The notes beneath the pieces were generated by a model. That model was given only the letters and a program-made list of their open reading frames with translations. It was not told the origin of the DNA and made no database searches. Positions 34,829 through 43,319 of a stretch of DNA of 64,000 nt are shown here, in pieces. Numbering within the stretch: the first letter of the stretch is position 1; every line of letters starts with the position of its first letter. The translations under genes and the position numbers were made by a program. Source of the stretch: Mycolicibacterium stellerae (GTDB lineage: Bacteria; Actinomycetota; Actinomycetes; Mycobacteriales; Mycobacteriaceae); assembly GCF_003719305.1 (NCBI RefSeq), contig NZ_RARC01000003.1:186001-250000 (forward strand), in the 5' to 3' direction.

Positions 34829-36115
34829 ATGACCACCACACGACTCGATGACCTGCAAGATCGCTACGCGACGCCGCCCGTCCCATCCAATCTGACCCTC
34901 CTGCCCGATCCGGAGCCGCAAGAGCTGTGGTGCCCCATCATTTCGGTAGACGACCACGTCCTGGAGCCGCCGACCCTGTTCGACCGGCTGCCGGCGAAGC
35001 TGCGCACCAGGGGTCCGCGCATCATCGACGTCGGCGGTCTTCCAGCGTGGGAGGTCGACGAACGACGGTTCTTCCTCGGAGGCACCAACGGCGCGGTAGG
35101 CAGACCGCAGCGTGAGGCTCATCAGTCGGCGATGCGCTTCGATCAATTCCGTCCCGGCGTATGGGACGCCGATGCGCGTATCCGCGACATGGACGTCAAC
35201 GGTATGTGGGCATCATTGAACTTCGGCTCCGTCATCTGGGGTTTTGCTGGAAAGGTACTGGCGTCGCTGGGGGATCCCGAATTGGCACAGGCTTGCGTGC
35301 GCGCCTATAACGACTGGGTCGTTGAGGAGTGGTGTGGCGCCTACCCCGACAGGTTGATTCCCTGCCAGATGCCGTACCTCGCAGATCCGGTGGTGGCGGC
35401 CGAGGAGGTTCGCCGCAACGCGGCGCGCGGTGTGCATGCCGTCAGCTTCTCGGAAAACCCCGCCGGCTTGGGCCTACCCAGCATGCATAGCGACTATTGG
35501 GACCCGTTCTTGGCTGCCTGCGCGGAGACGGGCACGGTCGTCAATCTGCATGTCGGTTCGTCGGGAACCGTCGCGCGGCCCGCCGAGGACTCTCCGGTGC
35601 CCGTCATCGTGGCGTTGTTCCCGATGAGCGGAATGTCGGCGATGATCGATTGGGTTTTTTCCAAGATTCCGATCCGCTTCCCCGACATCAAGATCGCGTT
35701 GTCAGAGGGCGGCGTGTCGTGGGTCCCGACCGCCCTCGAGCGGCTCCAGCGGGCATTCGATCGACGCGACGAAAACGACGTGTGGTCCGCGACCGATCCC
35801 CACCCTATCGATCTCGTACGACGCAACTTCTGGTTCACCTCGATCGAGGATCCGTCTGCCTTTCGGCTACTCGAGCTCATCGGTGAGGACCGCGTAATGG
35901 TTGAGGTCGACTATCCGCACGCCGATAGTTCCTGGCCCCACACGCAGGACCTGATACGCCGCGACCTCAGCCACCTTCCGGCGTCCACCATCGCGAAGGT
36001 CTGCTACAAAAACGCCGCGGCGCTGTACCAGCATCCCCTTCCCCCCGACAGTTTGATTGCGCGCGCGTCCGCGTTCGCCGTATCGGCCCCCCAAAAGGAG
36101 AATGTCGCATGGTAG
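34829..36115 (+). CDS. Amidohydrolase-family metalloenzyme (ACMSD-like)
   Basis: 428 residues from ATG 34829, preceded by GGAAGAAG; in-frame starts at 34793 and 34814 are alternatives. Metal motif ISVDDHVLEPPTLFDRLP, NLHVGSSG, ALSEGGVSWVPTALERL and VEVDYPHADSSWPHTQ, as in amidohydrolase-2/ACMSD enzymes. It is a close paralogue of the minus-strand gene at 48298 (shared PEPxxxWCPxISVDDH, ENPAxLGxPSxHSxYWxPF type blocks). Its TAG overlaps the next ATG by seven bases, linking it to a 186-residue protein of unknown function. The 107 bases upstream contain two ACCTGGT direct repeats (about 34699 and 34719), a possible regulator site. Confidence 0.88.
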   Translation: MTTTRLDDLQDRYATPPVPSNLTLLPDPEPQELWCPIISVDDHVLEPPTLFDRLPAKLRTRGPRIIDVGGLPAWEVDERRFFLGGTNGAVGRPQREAHQSAMRFDQFRPGVWDADARIRDMDVNGMWASLNFGSVIWGFAGKVLASLGDPELAQACVRAYNDWVVEEWCGAYPDRLIPCQMPYLADPVVAAEEVRRNAARGVHAVSFSENPAGLGLPSMHSDYWDPFLAACAETGTVVNLHVGSSGTVARPAEDSPVPVIVALFPMSGMSAMIDWVFSKIPIRFPDIKIALSEGGVSWVPTALERLQRAFDRRDENDVWSATDPHPIDLVRRNFWFTSIEDPSAFRLLELIGEDRVMVEVDYPHADSSWPHTQDLIRRDLSHLPASTIAKVCYKNAAALYQHPLPPDSLIARASAFAVSAPQKENVAW

Positions 36116-36669
36116 GCAATGACGTGATCATCCCCAAGGGTTTGATCGAGGACCTCGTCAAGCCGGTCCCCGCCAACACTCGCTACGTGAAATGCGGCCC
36201 GGTGACATTTGGCGTCGAATTCCGCGAACTGAACGCGCGTGTCATCAAGGAGAATTACGGGCACGACGTCGAGGCCATGAAGTTCTTCGAGCCGATGATG
36301 AACATCGACGACATCGGCGTCACACTGCACGTCTACTCGACCGACGATTCTCTGGAGCACCTTCGGTTCGACGCCTTCGGCGACAAGCCTCACCTGCACT
36401 ACCACTACATCTTGCCCGACGGCTCACATCGGAAGTTGGACTACGATTTCGCAGCCTGTGGCGACATGATCCCGTGGGCCATGCGGACGATGGTGGAACG
36501 ACTTCCGGAGATGCTGCGCGAAGCGAAGGCCACCGAAGTAGCCGACCGCGTGGACGTGGACGAGGTCCAGAAAATCGCACCCACGATCATCGAGATGGCA
36601 TCTCGAATGCTCGCTGACCGCTCGGCAGCGCGTCTCGATGAACCTCGGGCCGAGCCGGAGATGACATGA
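36109..36669 (+). CDS. Conserved-looking hypothetical protein in amidohydrolase operon
   Basis: 186 residues, overlapping the amidohydrolase end and the next small frame start. No signal or membrane helix. The central part is rich in His and aromatic residues (EHLRFDAF, KPHLHYHYILPDGSHRK) and the C-terminal 70 residues are probably helical (MVERLPEMLREAK, VQKIAPTIIEMASRMLAD). I do not recognise a family. Tight coupling to the amidohydrolase suggests a subunit or an accessory enzyme acting on the same substrate; the HLHYHY stretch could bind metal. Confidence 0.7.
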   Translation: MVGNDVIIPKGLIEDLVKPVPANTRYVKCGPVTFGVEFRELNARVIKENYGHDVEAMKFFEPMMNIDDIGVTLHVYSTDDSLEHLRFDAFGDKPHLHYHYILPDGSHRKLDYDFAACGDMIPWAMRTMVERLPEMLREAKATEVADRVDVDEVQKIAPTIIEMASRMLADRSAARLDEPRAEPEMT

Positions 36670-36797
36670 CGCAATCGGAAACCGCCGATGCGTCTGTCAA
36701 AGAAAACGTCGACCGCCAAGTCGAGCGTCCGTGTCGGACGACAGGCCAGATGATGCGTGTGGAACATCTGTCGATGCGATTCGGACAGGCGGACTGA
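36666..36797 (+). CDS. Small protein of 43 residues
   Basis: ATG overlaps the upstream stop in an ATGA, and the stop TGA is one base before the alcohol dehydrogenase ATG at 36799, so the frame fills the gap exactly as an operon gene would. Charged, hydrophilic, no membrane helix; starts MTQSETADASVKEN and ends MRVEHLSMRFGQAD. The tail resembles the N-terminus of ABC-transporter ATPases (VEHLSMRFGG), which may be chance or a remnant. Function unknown. Confidence 0.45.
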   Translation: MTQSETADASVKENVDRQVERPCRTTGQMMRVEHLSMRFGQAD

Positions 36798-36798
36798 C

Positions 36799-37890
36799 AT
36801 GCGCGGAGCAATCCTTCACACCCTCGGCCAGGACCTCACTGTCGAAACGCTCGAGCCGCTACCCCCCGGGCCGCGCGACGTCATAGTCGAAGTAGGCGCG
36901 AGCAGTATCTGCCATACCGACTTGTCCCTGCGAAACGGCATGTTCCCGGCCATGTTCTCGGGTGCGATGATCGGCGGTCACGAGTGCGCAGGCACGGTGG
37001 TCGAGGTGGGAGACAACGTGACGCGGGTGAGTGTTGGCGACCGGGTTGTCGCAACGTTCCGGCCTGCGTGTGGGACATGCCCGAGCTGTCTGCGGGACCG
37101 GTCACACCTGTGCACCGCGATAGGGGGCCTGATGCAGAGGCCGCGCGCCAAACGTGCGGACGGATCGCATGCCGCGGCGATGAGTGGGATCGGCACCTTC
37201 AGTGATGTCGTGACGTGTGACGAAGCGTCGGTCGTGCGAGTGGAATCCAGCCTGCCCGACAGTCACCTCGCGTTGCTCGGATGCGGAATGACGACGGGTG
37301 TGGGCGCGGCGCTGTTCACCGCAGGAGTCGAGCCGGGATCCACCGTAGCGGTGGTCGGATGCGGTGGTGTCGGACAGTCCGTCATACAGGGTGCCTCGGT
37401 GGCCGGGGCCGCACGGATCATCGCCGTGGATCCCGTTGCCTCCAAACGCGAACTAGCGCAGACCCTAGGGGCCACCGACACAATCGACCCAACAACTGAG
37501 GCCGCCGATGTGCAAGTTCGAGATTTATTGCACGGCAACGGAGTCGACTACGCATTCGACGTAGTCGGAGTCGCGAAAATAGTTGCTTCGACATACCGCA
37601 TGATCGACAGGGGCGGCATGCTAGTTCTGGTCGGATACGGGCCGATGGACAGTGAGTTCCGAGTACCCGCATTCGACCTCCAGTCACAGGAGAAGATCGT
37701 CAAGGGCTGCGTGGCCGGCTCCGCACAGGTACGCCGACATCTCCAGTTGTTCATCGATCTGATCGAGAGCGGCCGGCTCAACACTGGCGCCCTCGTGTCA
37801 CAGGAGGTGGCATTGGACGACATAAACGTTGCAATGCAGGCCATGCTGTCGGGTGAAGTGATACGCAGTGTCGTCACCTCGTTTGGGTGA
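36799..37890 (+). CDS. Zinc-dependent alcohol dehydrogenase (MDR family)
   Basis: 363 residues. Catalytic zinc ligands Cys38 (SICHTD), His61-Glu62 (GGHE) and a downstream Cys in LLGCGMTTG; structural zinc Cys91, 94, 97 and 105 (CGTCPSCLRDRSHLC); NAD-binding VVGCGGVGQS. It belongs to the class of mycobacterial alcohol dehydrogenases related to class III enzymes. It oxidises a primary or secondary alcohol, likely a P450 or hydrolase product. A strikingly similar paralogue is at 44549, next to the second P450. Confidence 0.93.
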   Translation: MRGAILHTLGQDLTVETLEPLPPGPRDVIVEVGASSICHTDLSLRNGMFPAMFSGAMIGGHECAGTVVEVGDNVTRVSVGDRVVATFRPACGTCPSCLRDRSHLCTAIGGLMQRPRAKRADGSHAAAMSGIGTFSDVVTCDEASVVRVESSLPDSHLALLGCGMTTGVGAALFTAGVEPGSTVAVVGCGGVGQSVIQGASVAGAARIIAVDPVASKRELAQTLGATDTIDPTTEAADVQVRDLLHGNGVDYAFDVVGVAKIVASTYRMIDRGGMLVLVGYGPMDSEFRVPAFDLQSQEKIVKGCVAGSAQVRRHLQLFIDLIESGRLNTGALVSQEVALDDINVAMQAMLSGEVIRSVVTSFG

Positions 37891-37975
37891 CGATCCGATG
37901 TGGTGCTTGCGTACGAGGTGCTTGGATTGTGCGGCTAGAACCTCGCTCTGTTCTGATCCGCCTACGGTCGCGCCG

Positions 37976-38811
37976 TTACAGCCAGCATTTGATGGCGGCC
38001 GCAACGATTGCAGGGGAGTCCTCCATGACGAAGTGGCCACCACCGCGTACGACCACGGTGGTGTGCCGCGGAAACGCGCTTTCGAATCGCTTGCGATCGT
38101 CTTCTCTAAAGATCGGACAACGTGCACCCCACGTGAGCAGAACAGGGAGCTCGCGCAACTGGGGGAGCGACTGCTCCAGATCGTGCATGTAGGAATCGGT
38201 TCCGCGCACGTTCTCGCCGTTCTGACGAATTAAGACGGAGTTCGCCCGGCGAGATGCTCTGGTGGGGTGCTGGTTGCAGTAGGCAGCGTCCATACCGTCT
38301 TCGACCCTCAGTCGCCTTCCGGCCCAACGGATTGCGAGACGTGTGAACATGGTCGAACTCCGGAGCACGTAACCGGCGGCGGTGCTAGTCGCGGCCAGAA
38401 AGTAGGACCGACGGGCGGCGCCGTGGTCTGGCCATGCCCACGTGTTACCGATAATCAGGCCACGCACCCGATTGCGGTGCCGGATGGCCAGACGAAGTGC
38501 GAGCGGGCCACCCCAGTCATGTCCCATGACGACGAAGTCGCGTAGGTCGAGCCGCTCCACGAAGTCCGAGAGGACGTCCTCGTGGTCGCTCGCCCGAAAT
38601 CCAAAACCGGGCGCCGCCTGTGAAAGGCCAAAGCCCGGCAGGTCCGGGGCGATGCAGCGAACGTCGGAGCCCAGCGCCCCTATGAGGTGCCGGTACACGA
38701 AGCTGGAGACCGGCACGCCGTGCAGCAGCAATATGACCGCCCGGATCCCTCGTCGACGTAGTGGATGAAGGAATCGCGAATCATCAGGTGGTGCGACGTG
38801 AACCTCGTCAT
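37976..38811 (-). pseudogene. Alpha/beta hydrolase (haloalkane dehalogenase-like) with one frameshift
   Basis: The start, ATG 38811, overlaps the amidase stop in an ATGA and begins MTRFTSHHLMIRDSFIHYVDEGSGR; one base is missing at about 38736 (a GGGCGGTC run), after which the frame continues with ILLLHGVPVSSFVYRHL. The rest is intact: nucleophile motif GHDWGG with Asp, as in haloalkane dehalogenases and epoxide hydrolases, and the catalytic His in GGGHFVMEDSP. Restoring one G would give about 278 residues, the family length. So it is either a fresh pseudogene or a sequencing error in an active hydrolase. Confidence 0.8.
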
Positions 38812-40247
38812 GAGGCCGCGTGTATCACCGGTCGGCGCTGGGCCCATGGCAGCGCCTCCTCCAGTTGGGCTGCGACGCGCAACAACAGTGCCTCCTCGCA
38901 CATCGACGCGGCGACCTGACAACCGACCGGCATGCCGGTCGCCGAGGTGCCCAGCGGCAGGCTGATCGCCGGTGCGCCGGTCACGTTAAACAGCGACGTG
39001 AACGAACCCAACCTCTCCAGCATGGCGTGCAACCACTCCGCGAACCCGACGTTGGGCCCGATCCGCTCCATGAAACCGATTGGCTCGGCGGTTACTTGGG
39101 CGGTCGGCGAGACGAACAGGTCCCAATCGCAGAAGAACTCACCAAACGCCTGGGCGATGACGTTGACTGCGCCGGCGAAGCCGAGCACCTCCTGCACGCC
39201 GACCGCCGAGCCATAGTCGTAGGCCATCAGCGTCGCATGTTCCAGCGTGTTGGCGCTCGGCGTCGTGCCGGCCACTGTGGCCATCGCTTCGATCAGGGTG
39301 TAGCTGCCGACGCCGGCCATCGGAATCAGCGCGTCCATGAACCGTTCCCAGTTCAGTGCCGGTGCGGCCACATCGACGTGGTGGCCTAGCCGTTCCAGGG
39401 TTTGTGCGACGTCTTCGGCGACTCGACGCACCTCGGGGTCGGTGGTTCCGGAGAATGCGTCTGTGCACAGCGCGACCCGCAACGGCCCCTGCGCGGCACC
39501 CACCTCCTGCGACCACGGCCGCTGCGGCGGCCGCACCACGACCGCATCTCCGGGCATGGGACCGGCAGCGACATCGAGCAGGGCCGCGCAATCGCGGACG
39601 GTGCGGGTAAGCACAAATTCCTGTGAGAGTGCAAAGCCCATGCCGTCTTGACGGTCGGGCCCCGGTGACACCCGTCCGCGGCTTGGTTTGAGTCCGACCA
39701 CGCCGTTCCAGCTGGACGGAAAGCGGATTGAGCCACCGGCATCGCTGCCGTGCGCGACTGGCAGCGCCCCGGCTGCGACAAGAGCTGCCGAACCCCCGCT
39801 GGAACCACCGGCGCTGCGAGCGGGATCCCAAGGGTTGCGCGTCACGCCGTGCACCCGCGTGACCGTATCTGGGCCCAACGAGAACTCGGACGCGGCCGTG
39901 ATCCCGACGGCGCCCAGGCCAGCGGCCCGGAATCTACGCACCAGATGGGTGTCGTGGCCGTATGTGATGCCTCTGCCGGTCAACAACGACCCATACCGAT
40001 ATCGAATACCAGCGGCATGACAACCGGGATCGTCCTTGAGCGCGAAGGGAACTCCCGCCAACGGTCCGGTGTCCTCGTACGCGAGAGGTTCCTCCCACGG
40101 TCCGTTACTGAACGCGTTGATGGTGGGATTGACGGCCGCGATCGCCGAGCGTGCAGCGTCGTGCACTTCCGGTGCGCTCACCTGACGGGAGCGGACCAGT
40201 CGGGCGAGTTCGACGGCGTCGAGGACAGCGTATTCGTTCACATCCAT
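38808..40247 (-). CDS. Amidase (amidase-signature family)
   Basis: 479 residues from ATG 40247. Ser-cisSer-Lys catalytic set: Lys in PFALKDDPG, the Gly/Ser-rich signature SAGGSSGGSAALVAAGALPVAHGSDAGGSIRFPSS (read in parts) with the cis-Ser and nucleophilic Ser. It hydrolyses an amide of unknown structure. It is the middle gene of a minus-strand unit ThDP enzyme-amidase-alpha/beta hydrolase; stop and next start overlap. Confidence 0.93.
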   Translation of the reverse strand: MDVNEYAVLDAVELARLVRSRQVSAPEVHDAARSAIAAVNPTINAFSNGPWEEPLAYEDTGPLAGVPFALKDDPGCHAAGIRYRYGSLLTGRGITYGHDTHLVRRFRAAGLGAVGITAASEFSLGPDTVTRVHGVTRNPWDPARSAGGSSGGSAALVAAGALPVAHGSDAGGSIRFPSSWNGVVGLKPSRGRVSPGPDRQDGMGFALSQEFVLTRTVRDCAALLDVAAGPMPGDAVVVRPPQRPWSQEVGAAQGPLRVALCTDAFSGTTDPEVRRVAEDVAQTLERLGHHVDVAAPALNWERFMDALIPMAGVGSYTLIEAMATVAGTTPSANTLEHATLMAYDYGSAVGVQEVLGFAGAVNVIAQAFGEFFCDWDLFVSPTAQVTAEPIGFMERIGPNVGFAEWLHAMLERLGSFTSLFNVTGAPAISLPLGTSATGMPVGCQVAASMCEEALLLRVAAQLEEALPWAQRRPVIHAAS

Positions 40248-40273
40248 TGGCGATCGATCCTCTCGTTCGTCGT

Positions 40274-41911
40274 TTAGCGCGGTACCGGGGTGCGGGCGTC
40301 GGTTCTGACATCGATCAGGAGAGGCCTGTGATGACACCTGATAGCTTCCGGGATCGCACTCAGCTGATCGGATCGCTCTATACGAATTGCTTTGACACCC
40401 ATGCCTTCTGCGATGGCGGCGAAGTTCACGTCACCCAGCAAGGCGAGGTCGTGTCCCTTGCCGATTCTGTCGGTGACCGCGATTTCGGCTCCGTAGGCAC
40501 CGTCGTTGAACACCACGACCACCACGTCGAGTCCATACCGCGCGGCAGTGAGCAGTTCTTGCAACTCCATGGTCAGCCCGCCGTCACCGACCGTGAGCAG
40601 GGTAGGGCGGTCTGGACGCCCCATGGCCGCCCCGATCGCGGTGGCCAGTCCCAGCCCAATCGAACCGAAATCGACTGTTTCCACGAATGCCGTCGGTTCG
40701 GACACGTGCAACCACGCATATCCCGGCAGCATGAACAGTCCCGAGTCGCAGACGTAGGTTCGCTCGCGCGGGAAGACCTCGTCGAGCACCAGGGTCAGTT
40801 CCCGGCTGTCGACGAGTTCTGTTTCGTAGGGCGGGTATTCGTTGTGCGGATCAAAATCCGCCAATCGCGTGCGGAGATCGTCGGTGCACAGACCACCGTT
40901 TCGAGGAAGGTCAAGTTCGTCGAACCACTCGACGAGAGTGGAGGCGGCGCGGTTGGCGTCGGCCTGCACCGCGACTGAGACGTCGGTGTGCCGCCCCAGT
41001 TGTGCCGGCTCGAGATCGATGTGCACGATGCGCTTGCCTTCGAGCAGTGAACCGTTGGCGGTGGTATCTGGATTCAGACTCGCGCCGAACGCGATCAGGC
41101 AGTCGGCGGCGGTGATGGTATCCACCGCTGCACCATGCGACAGCGTCCCGCAGATCCCGAGATCGAATGATTCTCCCCGGAAGAAATCCTTGGCGCGCAA
41201 CGTGGTTGCCACAGGTGCACCGATCCGCCCCGCCAGTGTCAGTATGGATTTGCGAGCATCTGCGAGCACTGCGCCGTGGCCCGCGACGATGATTGGCCTC
41301 CGAGCCGCAGCGATTGCGCCCACGGCCAGGTCCAGCGCTGCGACATCAGGCGCGACGGCCTGTGGCGATGCGACCTGGACCTGTGACGGCGTGTACGTGG
41401 TTGTGCCCCGTTGCACGTCAACCGGGGCGTTGAGCACTATCGGCCGGCGTTCGGCGCGCGCCCGGCCGAAGGCGCGAGCCACGTCGTCGGCTATCGCGTC
41501 CGCTGATCGCAACTGCTGAATACCCGCACCCGTCGGTGCGACCAGTGCGGCTTGATCGATGTGCTGACGCCCGAACGGAAGACGCGTGTCGGTGTCGCCC
41601 GCGAAGACCACGATCGGAATGCGTGCACGGGACAGGTGGGTCAGCGCGGTGATGGTATTGGTCAGACCGGGGCCGTGCGTCACCGACGCGACTCCGACCC
41701 TCCCGGTGACCGCGGCGTACCCACCGGCCATCAGAAGTGCGCCGTCCTCACGGGCTGCCTTGACGTACCGCACGTCGTGGTTCTCGCCGAGTTCTGCGAG
41801 TACGTGGATGTTGCCCTCACCGAGAACGCCGAAGACGGTGGTGACCTGCTGGTCGGCAAGCGCTTGGGCAAGGGCTACATGGCCGGAGACTTCTTTCGAC
41901 ATCGGGGCCAT
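40274..41911 (-). CDS. Thiamine-diphosphate enzyme, acetolactate synthase/benzoylformate decarboxylase-like
   Basis: 545 residues from ATG 41911 (41929 and 41902 are alternatives; no convincing ribosome site). N-terminal Pyr domain with the conserved Glu in AAREDGALLMAGGYA, central domain, and C-terminal PP domain with the ThDP/Mg motif GDGGLTMELQELLTA...VFNDGAYG. Sequence does not decide between carboligase and decarboxylase. First gene of the minus-strand unit, divergent from an amidohydrolase at 42065. Confidence 0.88.
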   Translation of the reverse strand: MAPMSKEVSGHVALAQALADQQVTTVFGVLGEGNIHVLAELGENHDVRYVKAAREDGALLMAGGYAAVTGRVGVASVTHGPGLTNTITALTHLSRARIPIVVFAGDTDTRLPFGRQHIDQAALVAPTGAGIQQLRSADAIADDVARAFGRARAERRPIVLNAPVDVQRGTTTYTPSQVQVASPQAVAPDVAALDLAVGAIAAARRPIIVAGHGAVLADARKSILTLAGRIGAPVATTLRAKDFFRGESFDLGICGTLSHGAAVDTITAADCLIAFGASLNPDTTANGSLLEGKRIVHIDLEPAQLGRHTDVSVAVQADANRAASTLVEWFDELDLPRNGGLCTDDLRTRLADFDPHNEYPPYETELVDSRELTLVLDEVFPRERTYVCDSGLFMLPGYAWLHVSEPTAFVETVDFGSIGLGLATAIGAAMGRPDRPTLLTVGDGGLTMELQELLTAARYGLDVVVVVFNDGAYGAEIAVTDRIGKGHDLALLGDVNFAAIAEGMGVKAIRIERSDQLSAIPEAIRCHHRPLLIDVRTDARTPVPR

Positions 41912-41985
41912 GAAACCACGCGCCGACACCCTGGAGAGGTCGAGCGCAGTGACTGTTTGGGCGCTACGGGGGTTGAACTAGTAAC

Positions 41986-41995
41986 AGCATTAGTA
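41986..41995 (-). promoter_or_regulatory. Near-match to YACTAGYRCT in the divergent 41912-42064 region
   Basis: The minus strand reads TACTAATGCT, one mismatch from the recurring motif, and AACTAGTAAC lies ten bases away on the plus strand. It sits between the ThDP enzyme and the amidohydrolase starts. Confidence 0.3.
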
Positions 41996-42064
41996 GCGAC
42001 TTGTGCGCTCTCCGCCACCGGCGCAGCATCGCCGTAAGGCCTGCGGTCCACTGAGGAGGATGAC

Positions 42065-43249
42065 GTGTCAACGGTTCTCGATGTCGACAGCCATGAGATG
42101 GCACCATTGGAGCTTTGGGGTGAGGTGTTCGGCGATGAGATTGCCAGCCGCATCCACGAAGTCGGATTCGACATCCTGACTAGGACCCGTGCCAATCCGC
42201 TTTCGGTGCCGGACTTGACCGGTGACACGACGCCCATCAATCAGGAGACGGTGTGGCAACTCAAGGGCGCCAGCGCTCCATCTGCGATCGACTTGCGTCG
42301 CCGACCGGCGGTCCTCGATGAGATGGGTATCGCCCGACAGCTGGTGTTTCCTACCTTCGGGCTCTTCGCGCTGATATTGGTCAACGACCCGAATGCACAT
42401 GTGTGGTTCGGTTTTGATGCCGAGAAGTTCAATGGTCGTGAGATCGGTCAGTTGGCGGTCGCCGCGCACAACGACTGGGCCGCAGAGATCACGCGGTCCA
42501 CGTCCGACCGTGTGCGCCCCGTAGGGATCGTAATGACAGACAGCTCGGTGGACTCGATGATCGAACAGGCGCGCACCGCGATCGAGCGCGGCATTCGGGC
42601 ACTGATGATTCCGGCCAACGTACCACCCGCAGGCGCATCGCCGGCTCATCCGCAGCTCGATCCGTTTTGGCGGTTGGCCGCCGAGGCCGACGTTCCGGTA
42701 ACCATTCATCTGGGCACCGACAACGGGTTCATCACCTCGTCGGCTTGGTCGAAGGGCGTGGAGGTGTTCCACCCGTCGGACAAGTCGAGCATCGAGCTAC
42801 CCATTGAGCCGTACCGCGCGACCAATATTCACTACTGCGCGGAGAACATGATCTCGACAATGGTCCTTGGCGGGGTCTTCGAGCGCCATCCCACGCTGCG
42901 CTTCGGAGCCATTGAGCTCGCAGCCGGATGGGCGGGGCCGCTGGCAGACCGGCTCGACGTCTGGGCCGCGACGATGTTCCGGTCTCGACTCAAGGACACC
43001 CTCAGCATGCGTCCCTCGGAGTACCTCGCCCGCAATGTGCGGGTCACACCATTCTATTTCGAGCCGCTGGCACGGTATTTCGAACAACATCCCAACGTGT
43101 GGTCGATGTTTTGCTATGCCACCGATTACCCACACGTCGAGGGTGGCAAGGATTCGCGAACTGTGCTCGCCGAGGCGTTGTCGTCGGCACCGGCGACCGC
43201 CCGGGAGCAGTTCTTCACGACGAACGGTGAACTGCTGATCCCGGACTGA
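42065..43249 (+). CDS. Amidohydrolase-family metalloenzyme, divergent subtype
   Basis: 394 residues from GTG, GAGGAT upstream. Shares the TIM-barrel amidohydrolase-2 pattern (LDVDSHEMAP at the N-terminus with the metal His, TIHLGTDNG in the middle, CYATDYPHVEGGKD at the end) but is otherwise unlike the three genes at 26717, 34829 and 48298 and has the simpler DxH motif. It begins a unit with P450, alcohol dehydrogenase and hydratase. The substrate is unknown; a ring-cleavage or decarboxylation step is plausible for this family. Confidence 0.87.
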   Translation: MSTVLDVDSHEMAPLELWGEVFGDEIASRIHEVGFDILTRTRANPLSVPDLTGDTTPINQETVWQLKGASAPSAIDLRRRPAVLDEMGIARQLVFPTFGLFALILVNDPNAHVWFGFDAEKFNGREIGQLAVAAHNDWAAEITRSTSDRVRPVGIVMTDSSVDSMIEQARTAIERGIRALMIPANVPPAGASPAHPQLDPFWRLAAEADVPVTIHLGTDNGFITSSAWSKGVEVFHPSDKSSIELPIEPYRATNIHYCAENMISTMVLGGVFERHPTLRFGAIELAAGWAGPLADRLDVWAATMFRSRLKDTLSMRPSEYLARNVRVTPFYFEPLARYFEQHPNVWSMFCYATDYPHVEGGKDSRTVLAEALSSAPATAREQFFTTNGELLIPD

Positions 43250-43319
43250 ATTCGATACCAACCGACGCGTGTTCGAATGACACGAAAAGAAGACTAGAAC
43301 AAGGGAATTCAAGGTTCAC

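Noticed and set aside
36729..36797. N-terminal fragment of an ABC-transporter ATPase
   Set aside because: Only about ten residues (VEHLSMRFG) resemble the start of such proteins, and no Walker motif or transporter gene follows.
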